Part shown: positions 46,511 through 55,399 of the stretch, in pieces | Position numbering within the stretch: position 1 is the stretch's first letter | How the letters are laid out: the number at the start of each line of letters is the position of its first letter | NCBI GenBank assembly: GCA_021648025.1 | Contig: JAKITO010000002.1 | Span: 1-64,000, forward strand | From: Paracoccaceae bacterium | GTDB lineage: Bacteria; Pseudomonadota; Alphaproteobacteria; Rhodobacterales; Rhodobacteraceae | Length of the DNA: 64,000 bases | Direction: 5' to 3' | Notes under the pieces: generated by a model | What the model was told of the DNA's origin: nothing | Databases searched by the model: none | What the model saw: the letters and a program-made list of their open reading frames with translations, nothing else | Translations under genes and position numbers: made by a program

Positions 46511-46794
46511 GTGCGCTTTGGATTGCCCATGTGACTGTGACTGATGAAGAGGCATATGGGCGCTATGCCGCCCTTGCGACCAAGGCGATTGCGGCGCATG
46601 GCGGGCGGTTTATTGCCCGGGGTGGGCGCTATGTTCAGTTGGAAGGGACCGATCGGCCACGTAATGTCGTAGCCAGGTTTGCATCGGTTGAAAAGGCTGA
46701 AGAATGTTATAATTCAGATGCTTATCAAGAGGCATTAAACCATGCGCGCGGCGCATCCGAACGAGAATTGATGATTGTCGAGATTGACGATTAA
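46507..46794 (+). CDS. DUF1330-family protein
   Basis: A 95-residue protein of the dimeric alpha/beta-barrel fold: [61 protein letters not shown]. This matches DUF1330, whose function is unknown. Its ATG overlaps the alaS stop (ATGA), so it is co-translated with alaS. A long perfect hairpin follows directly. Confidence 0.85.
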   Translation: MSALWIAHVTVTDEEAYGRYAALATKAIAAHGGRFIARGGRYVQLEGTDRPRNVVARFASVEKAEECYNSDAYQEALNHARGASERELMIVEIDD

Positions 46795-46827
46795 AGCGTT
46801 TCGCGTTCGAATTGAACGCGAAACGCT
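46795..46827. repeat. Long perfect palindrome after the DUF1330 gene
   Basis: AGCGTTTCGCGTTC and its complement form a 14-bp stem around GAATT, immediately after the stop codon. There is no T-tract, and the opposite-strand gene ends 20 bases further on. It may act as a bidirectional terminator or as a dispersed palindromic element. Confidence 0.75.
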
Positions 46828-46846
46828 GTAAGCGGCCGCCTTAACG

Positions 46847-47326
46847 TTATAACAGCACGTTTTGGATCAGGGTGGAAAACAACTGGCGTTTGCCGCGGAC
46901 TCCGGCTTTGCGATAGATTGCCGTGCAGTGGACCTTGACCTTGGCAATATTGGAACCCCGAGAACTGGCAATTTCAGCCATCGACAGACCTTTGAGAAGG
47001 TACCAACCGGTTTCAGACTCGGGGCGGGTCAACCCGAGGTCGTTGAAGTAATCCTGAACCACGGCTTTGAATTCCATCGAGGTAAGGCGGTGTATGGCAG
47101 CGGCCTGGGCCGTATCTTTGCTGGCGGAGCGGGCGAAGTGAACGCCCAGGAATGTGCCCAGTATCAACCCGAGGCTGGCGCCGATTTCAACAAACTCGCG
47201 GGTTTGCCAGCGTAGCGGAAAGGTTGGCAGGCCAAATACCGAGGCCAGGACCTCCCACAGAAAGTACGACCCGCAAGCGACCTGAATGACGACCAGTCCC
47301 CAAATGACCGAGGGTTGTTTCAGCAT
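46847..47326 (-). CDS. Membrane-anchored LuxR-type HTH protein
   Basis: A 159-residue protein. Two transmembrane helices come first (VIWGLVVIQVACGSYFLWEV at 8-27; EIGASLGLILGTFLGVHFA near 47-65). The C-terminal part is a LuxR/GerE-type helix-turn-helix: ETGWYLLKGLSMAEIASSRG, then KVKVHCTAIYRKAGVRGKRQ. It has no receiver or autoinducer domain, so the membrane part may sense the signal. It stands alone, convergent with the DUF1330 gene. Confidence 0.82.
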   Translation of the reverse strand: MLKQPSVIWGLVVIQVACGSYFLWEVLASVFGLPTFPLRWQTREFVEIGASLGLILGTFLGVHFARSASKDTAQAAAIHRLTSMEFKAVVQDYFNDLGLTRPESETGWYLLKGLSMAEIASSRGSNIAKVKVHCTAIYRKAGVRGKRQLFSTLIQNVLL

Positions 47327-47557
47327 TGTGGCGGGCCTGAACTGGCACGCGGCCCCGTGATGTCCCTTGTGGTGACGGTTATCCGTACGTTCGCGGACGT
47401 CGGATAATCAGTGACATCTACTGTGTGCTGATTGGTTTGGGTCGGCAATTTGGTGCGGTTTATCCGATTTGGTCGGGCGGGCTGGATCACTTATTTCTTC
47501 TCCCAGCCTCGTGGGCCAATTAATATTCGCAAACCATGCTGTGTACAATCACAGTTT

Positions 47558-48289
47558 TTATTCGGTGCTGTCGCCAGAGGAGTCCCCACCCGCGTCAGTA
47601 TCACCCGCGTCGGTATCGCCCGCGTCGGTATCACCGGCGTCGGTATCACCCGCGTCAGTATCGCCCGCGTCGGTATCGCCCGCGTCGGTATCGCCCGCGT
47701 CAGTATCGCCCGCGTCGGTATCGGCTGCGTCAGTATCGCCCGCGTCGGTATCGGCTGTGTCGGTATCGCCGACATTACCAGAATCGGTGGCGTCGATATC
47801 TCCTACGGCATCGGTTGAAGCGGCTTCAGTATCGGTTCCGGTTGTGCCGGCAGTGTCCGTATTGTTGTCCGAGGGCGCGGATTCCTGTTCGGCAGTCTGA
47901 GACGCACCGGTTGCAGTGGCCTGGTTCCCGGATCGGCCCTGTGTGCGGCCTACGGACGATGATTGCCCTTTGTCTTCAAAGCCTTGCCAATTGTTGTTTG
48001 GGACGGGCCGGGCAATTCTTGTGTTACTGCCGGGCAGATAAAACAGGCTGTCTCGCAGGATGTCGCCGCTGCGCCGGTTTACCACGACTTCGCGCAGAAA
48101 CTTGTCGTTATGCGCAACAACCAGGATTCGGCCCAGCCAGGTTCGGGTGATTTTGGTCACCATATAGCCTTCGTCCTGGATGCGGGTTACGATGTCAGTA
48201 GTGGTAGAAGCCCCATCAGATCCGGCAAAGGCCGGGGTCTGCCAGCTTAGCAGAACACTTACCGAAATGATCCAGAGCCACTTAAACAT
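47558..48289 (-). CDS. Secreted PepSY-like protein with a (DAGDT)n acidic repeat tail
   Basis: A 243-residue protein with a Sec signal (MFKWLWIISVSVLLSWQTPA, cleaved after AFA). Residues 30-85 look like a PepSY-type domain (DEGYMVTKITRTWLGRILVV, VVNRRSGDILRD). A Ser/Thr/Gln-rich linker leads to a C-terminal tail of about 12 five-residue units (DAGDT, with DAADT and TADTD variants). The tail is extremely acidic and disordered and could bind cations. The tail is encoded by 15-base tandem repeats that can change in number. Confidence 0.8.
   Translation of the reverse strand: MFKWLWIISVSVLLSWQTPAFAGSDGASTTTDIVTRIQDEGYMVTKITRTWLGRILVVAHNDKFLREVVVNRRSGDILRDSLFYLPGSNTRIARPVPNNNWQGFEDKGQSSSVGRTQGRSGNQATATGASQTAEQESAPSDNNTDTAGTTGTDTEAASTDAVGDIDATDSGNVGDTDTADTDAGDTDAADTDAGDTDAGDTDAGDTDAGDTDAGDTDAGDTDAGDTDAGDTDAGGDSSGDSTE
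47589..47773. repeat. 15-base tandem repeat array inside the PepSY-like gene
   Basis: About 12 copies of a 15-base unit (CCCGCGTCGGTATCG with variants) run without interruption. The period is a multiple of three, so copy-number change keeps the frame and alters only the tail length. Confidence 0.92.
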
Positions 48290-48395
48290 TTAACCCTCCG
48301 AAAACGGGTCAAGAATACAAGATACATGGGGCAGGCTGTCAATGCCTGTTCAAAGGGTTACACCACAGACGTTGCCGATACAACAACACATGCCA

Positions 48396-50216
48396 CTATG
48401 ACGCGATTTTGGCGGCGCGTTTGCGCACATGCGGGTCCAGATGGCGTTTGCGCAAACGGATCGCTTTTGGTGTCACTTCGACCAGTTCGTCGTTGTCGAT
48501 ATAGGCGATCGCCTCTTCCAGCGACAGGGTGATTGGTGTGGTCAGGCGCACCGCTTCGTCGGTGCCGGATGCGCGCACGTTGGTCAGCTTCTTACCCTTT
48601 AGCGGATTAACCTCAAGATCGTTTTCGCGGCTGTGCTGGCCAATGATCATACCACGGTAGATATCCGCCTGCGCACCAATGAACATCCGCCCGCGTTCCT
48701 CAAGGTTCCAAAGTGCGAATGCCACTGATTGGCCGTTCTCCATCGAGATCAGGACCCCGGCGCGACGGCCCGGGATCGTACCCTTATATGGTGCCCAGTC
48801 GTGGAACACCCGGTTCAGCACGCCAGTACCGCGGGTATCGGTCATGAATTCGCCCTGATAGCCGATAAGGCCGCGGGACGGAACATGCGCGATAATCCGC
48901 GTCTTACCCACCCCCGACGGCTTCATTTCGGTCAAAACACCACGGCGCACGCCGGTGATCTTTTCGATGACCGAACCGGAATATTCGTCATCGACATCAA
49001 TGGTGACTTCTTCAATCGGCTCAAGTTTCTGACCGTTGACGTCGCGAAACAGCACCTGAGGCCGCGAAATCGACAGCTCAAACCCTTCGCGGCGCATGTT
49101 TTCGATCAACACGCCCATTTGCAACTCGCCCCGGCCTGCGACCTCGAATGCATCGCCGCTGGGGGCGTCGGTGACGCGGATGGCGACGTTGGTTTCGGCC
49201 TCTTTCATCAGGCGTTCACGGATCACCCGGCTTTGCACCTTTTTGCCGTCACGACCCGCAAGGGGGCTGTCGTTGATGCCAAAGGTGACGGTGATGGTGG
49301 GCGGGTCAATCGGTTGCGCCTCAAGGGCGTCGGTCACGTCGGGGGCGACGATGCTGTCGGCGACGGTGGTTTTGGCCATGCCGGCGATTGACACGATATC
49401 GCCGGCCTCGGCGACATCAATGGCGGTTCTTTCCAATCCGCGAAAGGCCAGCACTTTGGAGACCCGGAAGTTTTCAATCACAGTCCCGTCGCGCGACAGC
49501 CCCTTGATGGTCTCGCCGGCCTTGACCCGGCCGCTTTCAACCCGACCGGTCAGCAGGCGGCCAATGAACGGATCATGGCCCAAGGTGGTGGCAAGCATGC
49601 GAAATGGTTCGTCCACGCGGGCCTGCTGGGCCGGGGCGGGGACATGTTTGACGATCAGATCGAACATTGCATCAAGATTCTTGCGTGGCCCATCCAATTC
49701 AAGATCGGCCCAACCCGAGCGGCCAGAGGCATACATGCTTGGGAAATCAAGCTGATCGTCGGTGGCGCCAAGGTTGGCGAACAGATCGAAACATTCGTCC
49801 AGGGCGCGGTCTGGCTCGGCATCCGGCTTGTCCACTTTGTTAAGCACGACAATGGGATTCAGGCCAAGGGCCAGCGCCTTGGCGGTGACAAACTTGGTCT
49901 GCGGCATCGGGCCTTCGGCGGCATCCACCAGCAGGACAACACCGTCAACCATCGACAGGATGCGTTCCACTTCGCCACCGAAATCGGCATGGCCGGGGGT
50001 GTCGACGATGTTGATGCGGGTATCGCCCCATTCAACAGATGTGGCTTTGGCAAGAATGGTGATGCCGCGTTCGCGTTCCAGATCGTTGCTGTCCATGGCC
50101 CGTTCGGCCACGTTCTGATTGGCGCGAAACGCCCCGGATTGCTTCAGCAATTCGTCCACCAAAGTGGTTTTGCCGTGGTCGACGTGAGCAATGATCGCAA
50201 TGTTGCGCAGTTTCAT
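48396..50216 (-). CDS. typA: Ribosome-associated GTPase TypA/BipA
   Basis: A 606-residue translational GTPase. G1 is [16 protein letters not shown], then [15 protein letters not shown]3 [16 protein letters not shown] and G4 LNKVDKPDA. The EF-G-like domains and the BipA-specific C-terminus ([15 protein letters not shown]) follow. The start [13 protein letters not shown] at 50216 is the family start; the longer frame adds 15 atypical residues. Monocistronic. Confidence 0.96.
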   Translation of the reverse strand: MKLRNIAIIAHVDHGKTTLVDELLKQSGAFRANQNVAERAMDSNDLERERGITILAKATSVEWGDTRINIVDTPGHADFGGEVERILSMVDGVVLLVDAAEGPMPQTKFVTAKALALGLNPIVVLNKVDKPDAEPDRALDECFDLFANLGATDDQLDFPSMYASGRSGWADLELDGPRKNLDAMFDLIVKHVPAPAQQARVDEPFRMLATTLGHDPFIGRLLTGRVESGRVKAGETIKGLSRDGTVIENFRVSKVLAFRGLERTAIDVAEAGDIVSIAGMAKTTVADSIVAPDVTDALEAQPIDPPTITVTFGINDSPLAGRDGKKVQSRVIRERLMKEAETNVAIRVTDAPSGDAFEVAGRGELQMGVLIENMRREGFELSISRPQVLFRDVNGQKLEPIEEVTIDVDDEYSGSVIEKITGVRRGVLTEMKPSGVGKTRIIAHVPSRGLIGYQGEFMTDTRGTGVLNRVFHDWAPYKGTIPGRRAGVLISMENGQSVAFALWNLEERGRMFIGAQADIYRGMIIGQHSRENDLEVNPLKGKKLTNVRASGTDEAVRLTTPITLSLEEAIAYIDNDELVEVTPKAIRLRKRHLDPHVRKRAAKIAS

Positions 50217-50417
50217 GAATTCAGCCTTTTGAAGGGAGTTGGGCGCGCATACCCCGCCCATGCCTGCATTACCAGAGAAAATAACCGATTAACCTTGTTC
50301 CGGGGGTTACCGCAACAAAGCGCATCAAATGCGCACATAATTCATCCGATTGATGCCATAATTCCGCCCTGTCGTCAGGGCAGGGTCGGGCGCGATAGTC
50401 ATCTATGGGGAAGTCTT

Positions 50418-50975
50418 ATGTTGAAATATCTGCTTGTGATACCTTTTGCGCTGGTTGCGACCATTGCGTCTGCTCAGTTTGCGTCTGCTCAGGTCATGCG
50501 CAACAAAAGTGGCGCCGGGTTCAGTGAAGTTGCGACCTATCGTATGTTGCAGCTCGGACCTTTGCGCAATGCCAAGTCCAGGCGGGCCGGCAACGGACGT
50601 ACGGGTGTTTCGGATGTGCCGGTGTTTTCGGCCAGGGCGCAGGGCGTGCGTATTCGCCCCCTGACCCAGGAAAAGGCTTCGGGTGTTGCCATTCACCTTT
50701 CCGCGCCGGGTGGGTTTGCCATGGGCGGTGTGGCGGTCTTTGCCGGTGATGTGATGGGGTCGTTACGGATCGTGCGGTATGGCAAACACGTGTTCGGCGT
50801 GGTTGACGGCCTGCGCAAACCGATGCGCGGTGCAAACCTGAACCATTCAGAGCTTGGTCGCTCGCTGAGCGATCAGGTGACGCGCCGTACCGGTTGTGCG
50901 ATCAACGGGCCACCTTTGATGATGATCGGACCGGGCCATCTGAACAAATTGTCGATCCCGTTGGCCTGTAACTGA
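50418..50975 (+). CDS. Secreted basic protein of unknown function
   Basis: A 185-residue protein with a signal peptide (MLKYLLVIPFALVATIASAQ). The mature chain is basic and glycine-rich, without recognisable motifs; two cysteines near the end (TGCAINGPP and LACN) could form a disulfide. The start follows GGGGAAG. The long open frame that continues upstream is only the shadow of typA. Convergent with the DUF6505-like gene (4 bases). Family not recognised. Confidence 0.65.
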   Translation: MLKYLLVIPFALVATIASAQFASAQVMRNKSGAGFSEVATYRMLQLGPLRNAKSRRAGNGRTGVSDVPVFSARAQGVRIRPLTQEKASGVAIHLSAPGGFAMGGVAVFAGDVMGSLRIVRYGKHVFGVVDGLRKPMRGANLNHSELGRSLSDQVTRRTGCAINGPPLMMIGPGHLNKLSIPLACN

Positions 50976-50979
50976 CGTA

Positions 50980-51471
50980 TCAGGGATCGGTGGAACCTGT
51001 GCCACAGCCATCCCCGGTCAGTTGCATCAAATCGGCCTCTTGGCTTTTGATAATGCGATAACTTTCGTTCACCCCGACGCTGGATAATTCGCGGGCCACC
51101 GTCAGCAAGGTGTTGGCGTCCTGCCCGTCGCACATATCAACCATGTGCTGCAATTCGTCCAGCGCCACCACCCGGGCCGCGTCCAGATCGGGCGCGCCAT
51201 AAATTGACACGAAATGCTGTGCCAAACTGTCGGCCAGCGCCTTGTATTCCTCTGGCTCAATCCGGGTCACGGCGGCAAAGGTCACCCGGCCATAGGTCTC
51301 AAGCCCCAGCCAGCCGTTGGCAAAAGCCTGGCGCGCCTTGCCTTTCAGGTCGCCTTCGCCCCAGTTGGAAAATTCGAACCCGCCCGAAATCACCCATTCT
51401 CCGGTGCGGGCATGGCGGTGAAAAACCAATGTGTCGCTTTCATCCAGATGAATGGCACGGGCAAGGTTCAT
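50980..51471 (-). CDS. DUF6505-like protein of the formate dehydrogenase locus
   Basis: A 163-residue soluble protein starting MNLARAIHLDESDTLVFHRH. It contains WVISGGFEFSNWGEGDLKGK, then ARQAFANGWLGLETYG. I place it with DUF6505, a family found beside formate dehydrogenase genes in Rhodobacterales. That assignment is from memory and moderate. The C-terminal tail ends in GDGCGTGSTDP, a possible metal or thiol site. It overlaps the ligase-like gene by four bases. Function unknown; a role in cofactor insertion or maturation is suggested only by context. Confidence 0.7.
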   Translation of the reverse strand: MNLARAIHLDESDTLVFHRHARTGEWVISGGFEFSNWGEGDLKGKARQAFANGWLGLETYGRVTFAAVTRIEPEEYKALADSLAQHFVSIYGAPDLDAARVVALDELQHMVDMCDGQDANTLLTVARELSSVGVNESYRIIKSQEADLMQLTGDGCGTGSTDP

Positions 51472-52214
51472 GCTTCCTCCTCCAACAGGTCCGTAAGCGG
51501 GATCAGCGAAGTCACATCGCCGTCCCGCCGCAACATGGCAAAATTCGCATCAGCCCCCATGAATGTGCCGCAAAGTTCCTGTCCGGCAACGCCCATCGGC
51601 AGGCTTTCCCCCACCCCGTACAACAATTCGCGCCATTCCCGGTGCAGGCTTTGCGTGTCTCCATCGACCAGACCGTTGACCCAGACCAAAGTATGACGCG
51701 CCCAACCTTCGAGCAATTCCAGCGGCGACACCCCGGCGCAGCCTTCCATATACAGGCTGGTCTGATCCGGCGTGTCACCTGGATCACCGTCGCCCTGGGG
51801 CAGCAACCAGATGTCGAACCCCACCACCAGCCAGTCGGGCACATCATTGGGATCGCTGTGCGAAGATGCCATGCGCAGAAATCCTGCCTTGGCCCCATTG
51901 ACCAGGATTTTACCATCCCAGGTCAGATGCAACGCCACCTCGGGTGGGGCCAACCCGCCAAAAGCGTTCTGGAACCCGGTGGCGCAGGCGCAAAACACCT
52001 GAACCGCTTGGCTTAGCGCCACTTCGGGGGCAAAGACAATCGCGGCGCGCAGGCGTTCGGGGGCGATTGCATGCACCAATGTGCCTGAATCGCAGCCCAG
52101 GGCGGCAAGCCCGCGCGCCTTGGCAAAGGGATCAATCGTGCCCGCGACCCGTTGGGGGGAAATCAGCGGCGGAAAATCAGGTTCGCGGTCGGCCTCGAAC
52201 AGTGGATCATTCAT
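51468..52214 (-). CDS. Biotin/lipoate protein ligase-like protein (degenerate)
   Basis: A 248-residue protein similar to the annotated biotin/lipoate ligase-like family with a DUF4444-type C-terminus. The beta-strand region VALHLTWDGKILVNGAKAGF resembles the ligase core including its lysine, and LVVGFDIWLLP follows. The GRGRxG adenylate-binding loop of true ligases is not seen, so it probably does not activate biotin or lipoate. Located in the formate dehydrogenase locus and coupled to the DUF6505-like gene by a 4-base overlap. Divergent from the cytochrome gene at 52304. Confidence 0.75.
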   Translation of the reverse strand: MNDPLFEADREPDFPPLISPQRVAGTIDPFAKARGLAALGCDSGTLVHAIAPERLRAAIVFAPEVALSQAVQVFCACATGFQNAFGGLAPPEVALHLTWDGKILVNGAKAGFLRMASSHSDPNDVPDWLVVGFDIWLLPQGDGDPGDTPDQTSLYMEGCAGVSPLELLEGWARHTLVWVNGLVDGDTQSLHREWRELLYGVGESLPMGVAGQELCGTFMGADANFAMLRRDGDVTSLIPLTDLLEEEA

Positions 52215-52303
52215 GATCGGTACTCGTGTATAATAGGGAAAATCAGGGATTGACGAGGCAGGGATTCAACCCCACCCTTGATCTTACGTGGCAGGGAAAC
52301 AGG

Positions 52304-53065
52304 ATGAAACATTTCTTTATTGCGCTGATGGGTCTGGTCTTTGCCGCAACAGTCCCCGCGCGCGGCGACCACCAGGACCTTAGCCTGCTGGTCGCCCCTG
52401 AACTGGTCTCTTCTGGTCTGATGGCGTTCCTTTTGCCGCGCTTTTCGCTGAAAACCGGGGTCAAGGTGCATGCAGAACCGTTGGACGCGGGGCGCGCGTC
52501 TGGCAATACCATGCAGTTGCAACCGGGCACCGGCACGCCCGCATTGACCCGACAGGATCAGACCTATGGCCTGACGCCGCCCGACATGGACGACAAACCG
52601 GCCGTGCGATTCTTTGATTGGGTGATGTCCGATATTGGCCAGCGCACCATCAATCAGTTCGCCCCGAACGGCGCACAGATGTTTTTTGGTGCGGCCGACA
52701 ACGTGGTGGCAACCAGGGCCACAGCCCAGGTCGGCGACGTGTCGCGCGGCGCGGCATTGTCTTATGTCCATTGCGGGCGCTGTCATGTGGTTGGCGCGCG
52801 CAACCGGATGAGTGGCATCGGATCGACGCCCTCTTTTGGCCTGTTGCGGGGTCTTGACGATTGGGAAGACCGTTTTCGCGCCTTTTACGCGCTCAATCCG
52901 CATCCGTCGTTCACCCAGATTGCCGGCATCACCGCCCCGTTTGACAAGACCCGCCCATCGCCGATCTGGCCGCTGGCGCTGACATCGGCAGAACTTGACG
53001 ATATCGTGGCCTTTACTGCGGGCATCACGCCGCTTGATCTGGGGGCACCGTTGGTGCATCAATGA
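52304..53065 (+). CDS. Tungstate-binding-protein-like domain fused to cytochrome c
   Basis: A 253-residue exported protein with a signal peptide (MKHFFIALMGLVFAATVPAR). Residues 25-140 resemble two separated pieces of TupA-type tungstate-binding proteins: the first strand and helix (LSLLVAPELVSSGLMAFLLP, FSLKTGVKV) and the C-terminal piece AVRFFDWVMSDIGQRTINQF. The middle of that fold is missing. Residues 155-162 contain a heme c site, HCGRCHVVG (CxxCH), in a class I cytochrome c-like domain with the possible axial methionine in RMSGIG. It sits among formate dehydrogenase genes and overlaps the convergent polyferredoxin gene by 7 bases. The domain reading is by eye and needs a structural search. 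Confidence 0.7.
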   Translation: MKHFFIALMGLVFAATVPARGDHQDLSLLVAPELVSSGLMAFLLPRFSLKTGVKVHAEPLDAGRASGNTMQLQPGTGTPALTRQDQTYGLTPPDMDDKPAVRFFDWVMSDIGQRTINQFAPNGAQMFFGAADNVVATRATAQVGDVSRGAALSYVHCGRCHVVGARNRMSGIGSTPSFGLLRGLDDWEDRFRAFYALNPHPSFTQIAGITAPFDKTRPSPIWPLALTSAELDDIVAFTAGITPLDLGAPLVHQ

Positions 53066-55041
53066 TCCTTGCGTTTTGAGAAATAATCTTCGGTGGTCAC
53101 TGTCCTGGACCGGTCTGCCCCCTGGAACGGCTGACTTTCACTGTGATACTGCGCCTTGATCCGGCAATCGTCGCACATCTGGATCAGTTTTCCGGCCTCG
53201 GAGGTGGCAAACATCGAATGTTTGCCTGCCAGCAGGCTGGTGATCTTTTCGACGGTCGATTTCACCCCGAACAGCGACCCGCATGAAACGCAGGCAAACG
53301 GTTCTTCTTTGTGCAGGATGCGTGCGTTCATTGCCGCGTCCGACAGGTCCAGCTGCGGCACCAGTGTCAGCGCATTTTCCGGACACACCCGGGTACAAAG
53401 CCCGCATTGCAGGCAGGCGTCCTCGACAAAGCGCAATTCTGGCCGGTCGGGGTTGTCGCTCAGCGCGCCGGCCGGGCAAAGCGACACGCAGGACAGGCAC
53501 AAGGTGCAGGCGTCGGTGTCGATTTCCAAAGCGCCATAAGGCGCGTTTTGCGGCAGGGGAATGGGCGTTTCAGTGATTTCGGTCATTGCTTTGGCCGCCA
53601 GCCTGGTGATCTGACGCCGGGTGCCGATGGCGAGGATGGGACCAGTGTTTGATGGGCCAGTGTTTGACGGGCCGGCGGGGGCGTCAAACAGCGCGTCGCT
53701 CAAGGCGTCCGGGTCGTCCAGTTGCAGCAGGCGGATCTGGTCGGATTGCGTGATGGCATTGGCCAAAGCGGCTTCAGAGGTCTGGGTTTGCGCCGTGCTG
53801 CGCAGGGCCACCAGAACATCCACCCGGGCAAAGCCACTGGCCAGAGCCGCAAGCATTTCTGCGTGACCAAAAAGCGCGGTACTTTCCAATTCCAGCGGGA
53901 TCACATCTGCGGGCAACCCACGCCCATAACGCGCCGCCAGAGAGATCATCTGCCCGCCGTGTTCGGCGTCACAGATCAACAGCTTGGGGGTGACCCCTTT
54001 GGCACTTGAATAACTGCTTGCAAGGTTCTGAATTCGCTTGAATATATGCGATGTTTCCGGGGCTTCGAATTGCAGCGCCCCGGACGGGCAAAGGGCGACG
54101 CAATCGCCGCAGCCGGCGCAGATATTTGGGTCGATCCTGACGTGATCGCCATCCGCCGAAATCGCCCCGCTGGCGCAATTGTCCAAACATGCAGAACAGC
54201 CGACAATTCCGGCCCGGGAATGGGCGCATACCTGGGTGTTGTTGGCGACATAAAGCGGTTTCTCAAAGGCACCGATCAATTGTGACGCGGCCAGAACCGC
54301 CTTGCCAACCGCCTGCGGATCGCCGGGGTCGGCCCGCAAATACCCATCACGCCCATGGCCCGAAAACAGCGGTTTCGCGCCACTAAGATCAAGGATCAGA
54401 TCACATTCGGTCCGCCCGCCATTCCGCGCCTTGCCAAAGCCCAGATCACCGCGCCCGCCCGGATTTATCTGCCGCAGACGGTCGATTTTGACACTGTATT
54501 GTCCAAGCGCGCCGGTCACGGTATTCAACTGTCCCAGCACCACATCATACCCACGATGATCCATCATTTCAGGGGCCTGATCCAGCAATACCGTGACGCT
54601 GAGGAGGTCGGCCAACTGGTCGGCCGCTGCAAGGGAAACATTGGCGGCACCCAGGATCAGGCAGCGCCCGTCGGACAGAATTTCAAGCATTTTGACAGGT
54701 GGCGACACAAGCATCGCGTCGTTGATCAGCGCGGCCATTTTTGGGCCGGAACTGCCCCCATTTTCAGCCCATCCCGCACGGTCCCTCAGGTCGATAAAAT
54801 CGGGGCAGGGGACAGAACATTCTTCGGCCAGTTCGGTAAAAACCGCCTGCTCTTGCAGGCAGGCGATGATCACACTTCCGGGTTCGGTGCCGGACTTGAT
54901 TTCCTCGGCTGCCGCGCCAATCTCGTGGGTGCAAAGATTGCTGTGTACCCGGCTGCAAGTGACATCGCAGGATTTGGCAATCAGGTCCCTGTCCAATTGT
55001 TGAGTTCCTGAACAATCACATAGAATCAAACGTTTGGGCAT
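53059..55041 (-). CDS. Polyferredoxin-like iron-sulfur protein of the formate dehydrogenase locus
   Basis: A 660-residue protein without a signal peptide. After an N-terminal region with CDCSG and an imperfect cluster GIVGCSACLDNCASGAI (near 290), there are three full 4Fe-4S motifs: CAGCGDCVALCPSGAL, CTLCLSCVSLCPAGAL and CLQCGLCTRVCPENAL. The C-terminus carries two CxxC pairs (CVSCGSLFG, CDDCR), perhaps a zinc site. It should carry electrons in the cytoplasm, possibly during maturation of the formate dehydrogenase or to a partner. Within it, GPSNT is repeated twice because of a 15-base duplication. It is divergent from DUF3305 and convergent with the cytochrome gene. Confidence 0.85.
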   Translation of the reverse strand: MPKRLILCDCSGTQQLDRDLIAKSCDVTCSRVHSNLCTHEIGAAAEEIKSGTEPGSVIIACLQEQAVFTELAEECSVPCPDFIDLRDRAGWAENGGSSGPKMAALINDAMLVSPPVKMLEILSDGRCLILGAANVSLAAADQLADLLSVTVLLDQAPEMMDHRGYDVVLGQLNTVTGALGQYSVKIDRLRQINPGGRGDLGFGKARNGGRTECDLILDLSGAKPLFSGHGRDGYLRADPGDPQAVGKAVLAASQLIGAFEKPLYVANNTQVCAHSRAGIVGCSACLDNCASGAISADGDHVRIDPNICAGCGDCVALCPSGALQFEAPETSHIFKRIQNLASSYSSAKGVTPKLLICDAEHGGQMISLAARYGRGLPADVIPLELESTALFGHAEMLAALASGFARVDVLVALRSTAQTQTSEAALANAITQSDQIRLLQLDDPDALSDALFDAPAGPSNTGPSNTGPILAIGTRRQITRLAAKAMTEITETPIPLPQNAPYGALEIDTDACTLCLSCVSLCPAGALSDNPDRPELRFVEDACLQCGLCTRVCPENALTLVPQLDLSDAAMNARILHKEEPFACVSCGSLFGVKSTVEKITSLLAGKHSMFATSEAGKLIQMCDDCRIKAQYHSESQPFQGADRSRTVTTEDYFSKRKDH

Positions 55042-55399
55042 GGTTCTTCATTCTTTCCGGGATGGCTGGCGCGACTGATTTGCTGATTCCCCCTGCTTAG
55101 TTAGGACCGCTAAGGTCTTTAGGTAAAGCCCTTTCTTCGCCAGATCATCACCACCGAGACGCGATCGTGACGCGATTGATTCGTCCAAAACGGTGTCACG
55201 GTCAACCAAGTTAAAACACAGGTTTTGAATATGAGGTCACATTGTCCGTCCATGATTTAACCACCCCCGGATTGGGGTCGAATTGTCCCGGGCGATACCG
55301 GCCAGACGGTTTATTTTCCGGGTTGGTGCGATAATGTTTGCCTTGGTGTCAAATCCTTTGCAGGTTTGGATAACGAAGAACAATACAGGGGCGACAGGG
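55042..55399. promoter_or_regulatory. Divergent promoter region of the formate dehydrogenase locus
   Basis: These 358 bases separate the polyferredoxin gene from DUF3305. There is no convincing gene. The most visible signal is a direct repeat GACGCGAT at 55158-55165 and 55169-55176, an 11-base period equal to one helical turn. A TTGAT-like FNR site and a good -24/-12 sigma-54 promoter were not found. Confidence 0.5.

Noticed and set aside
47589-47773. Possible CRISPR or minisatellite array
   Set aside because: A pure 15-base tandem repeat coding for (DAGDT)n inside an annotated frame explains it fully.
55065-55090. Sigma-54 promoter (TGGCGC...TTGCT) upstream of the polyferredoxin gene
   Set aside because: The spacing between the two boxes is two bases too long, the first box deviates from TGGCAC, and it faces away from the nearest gene.
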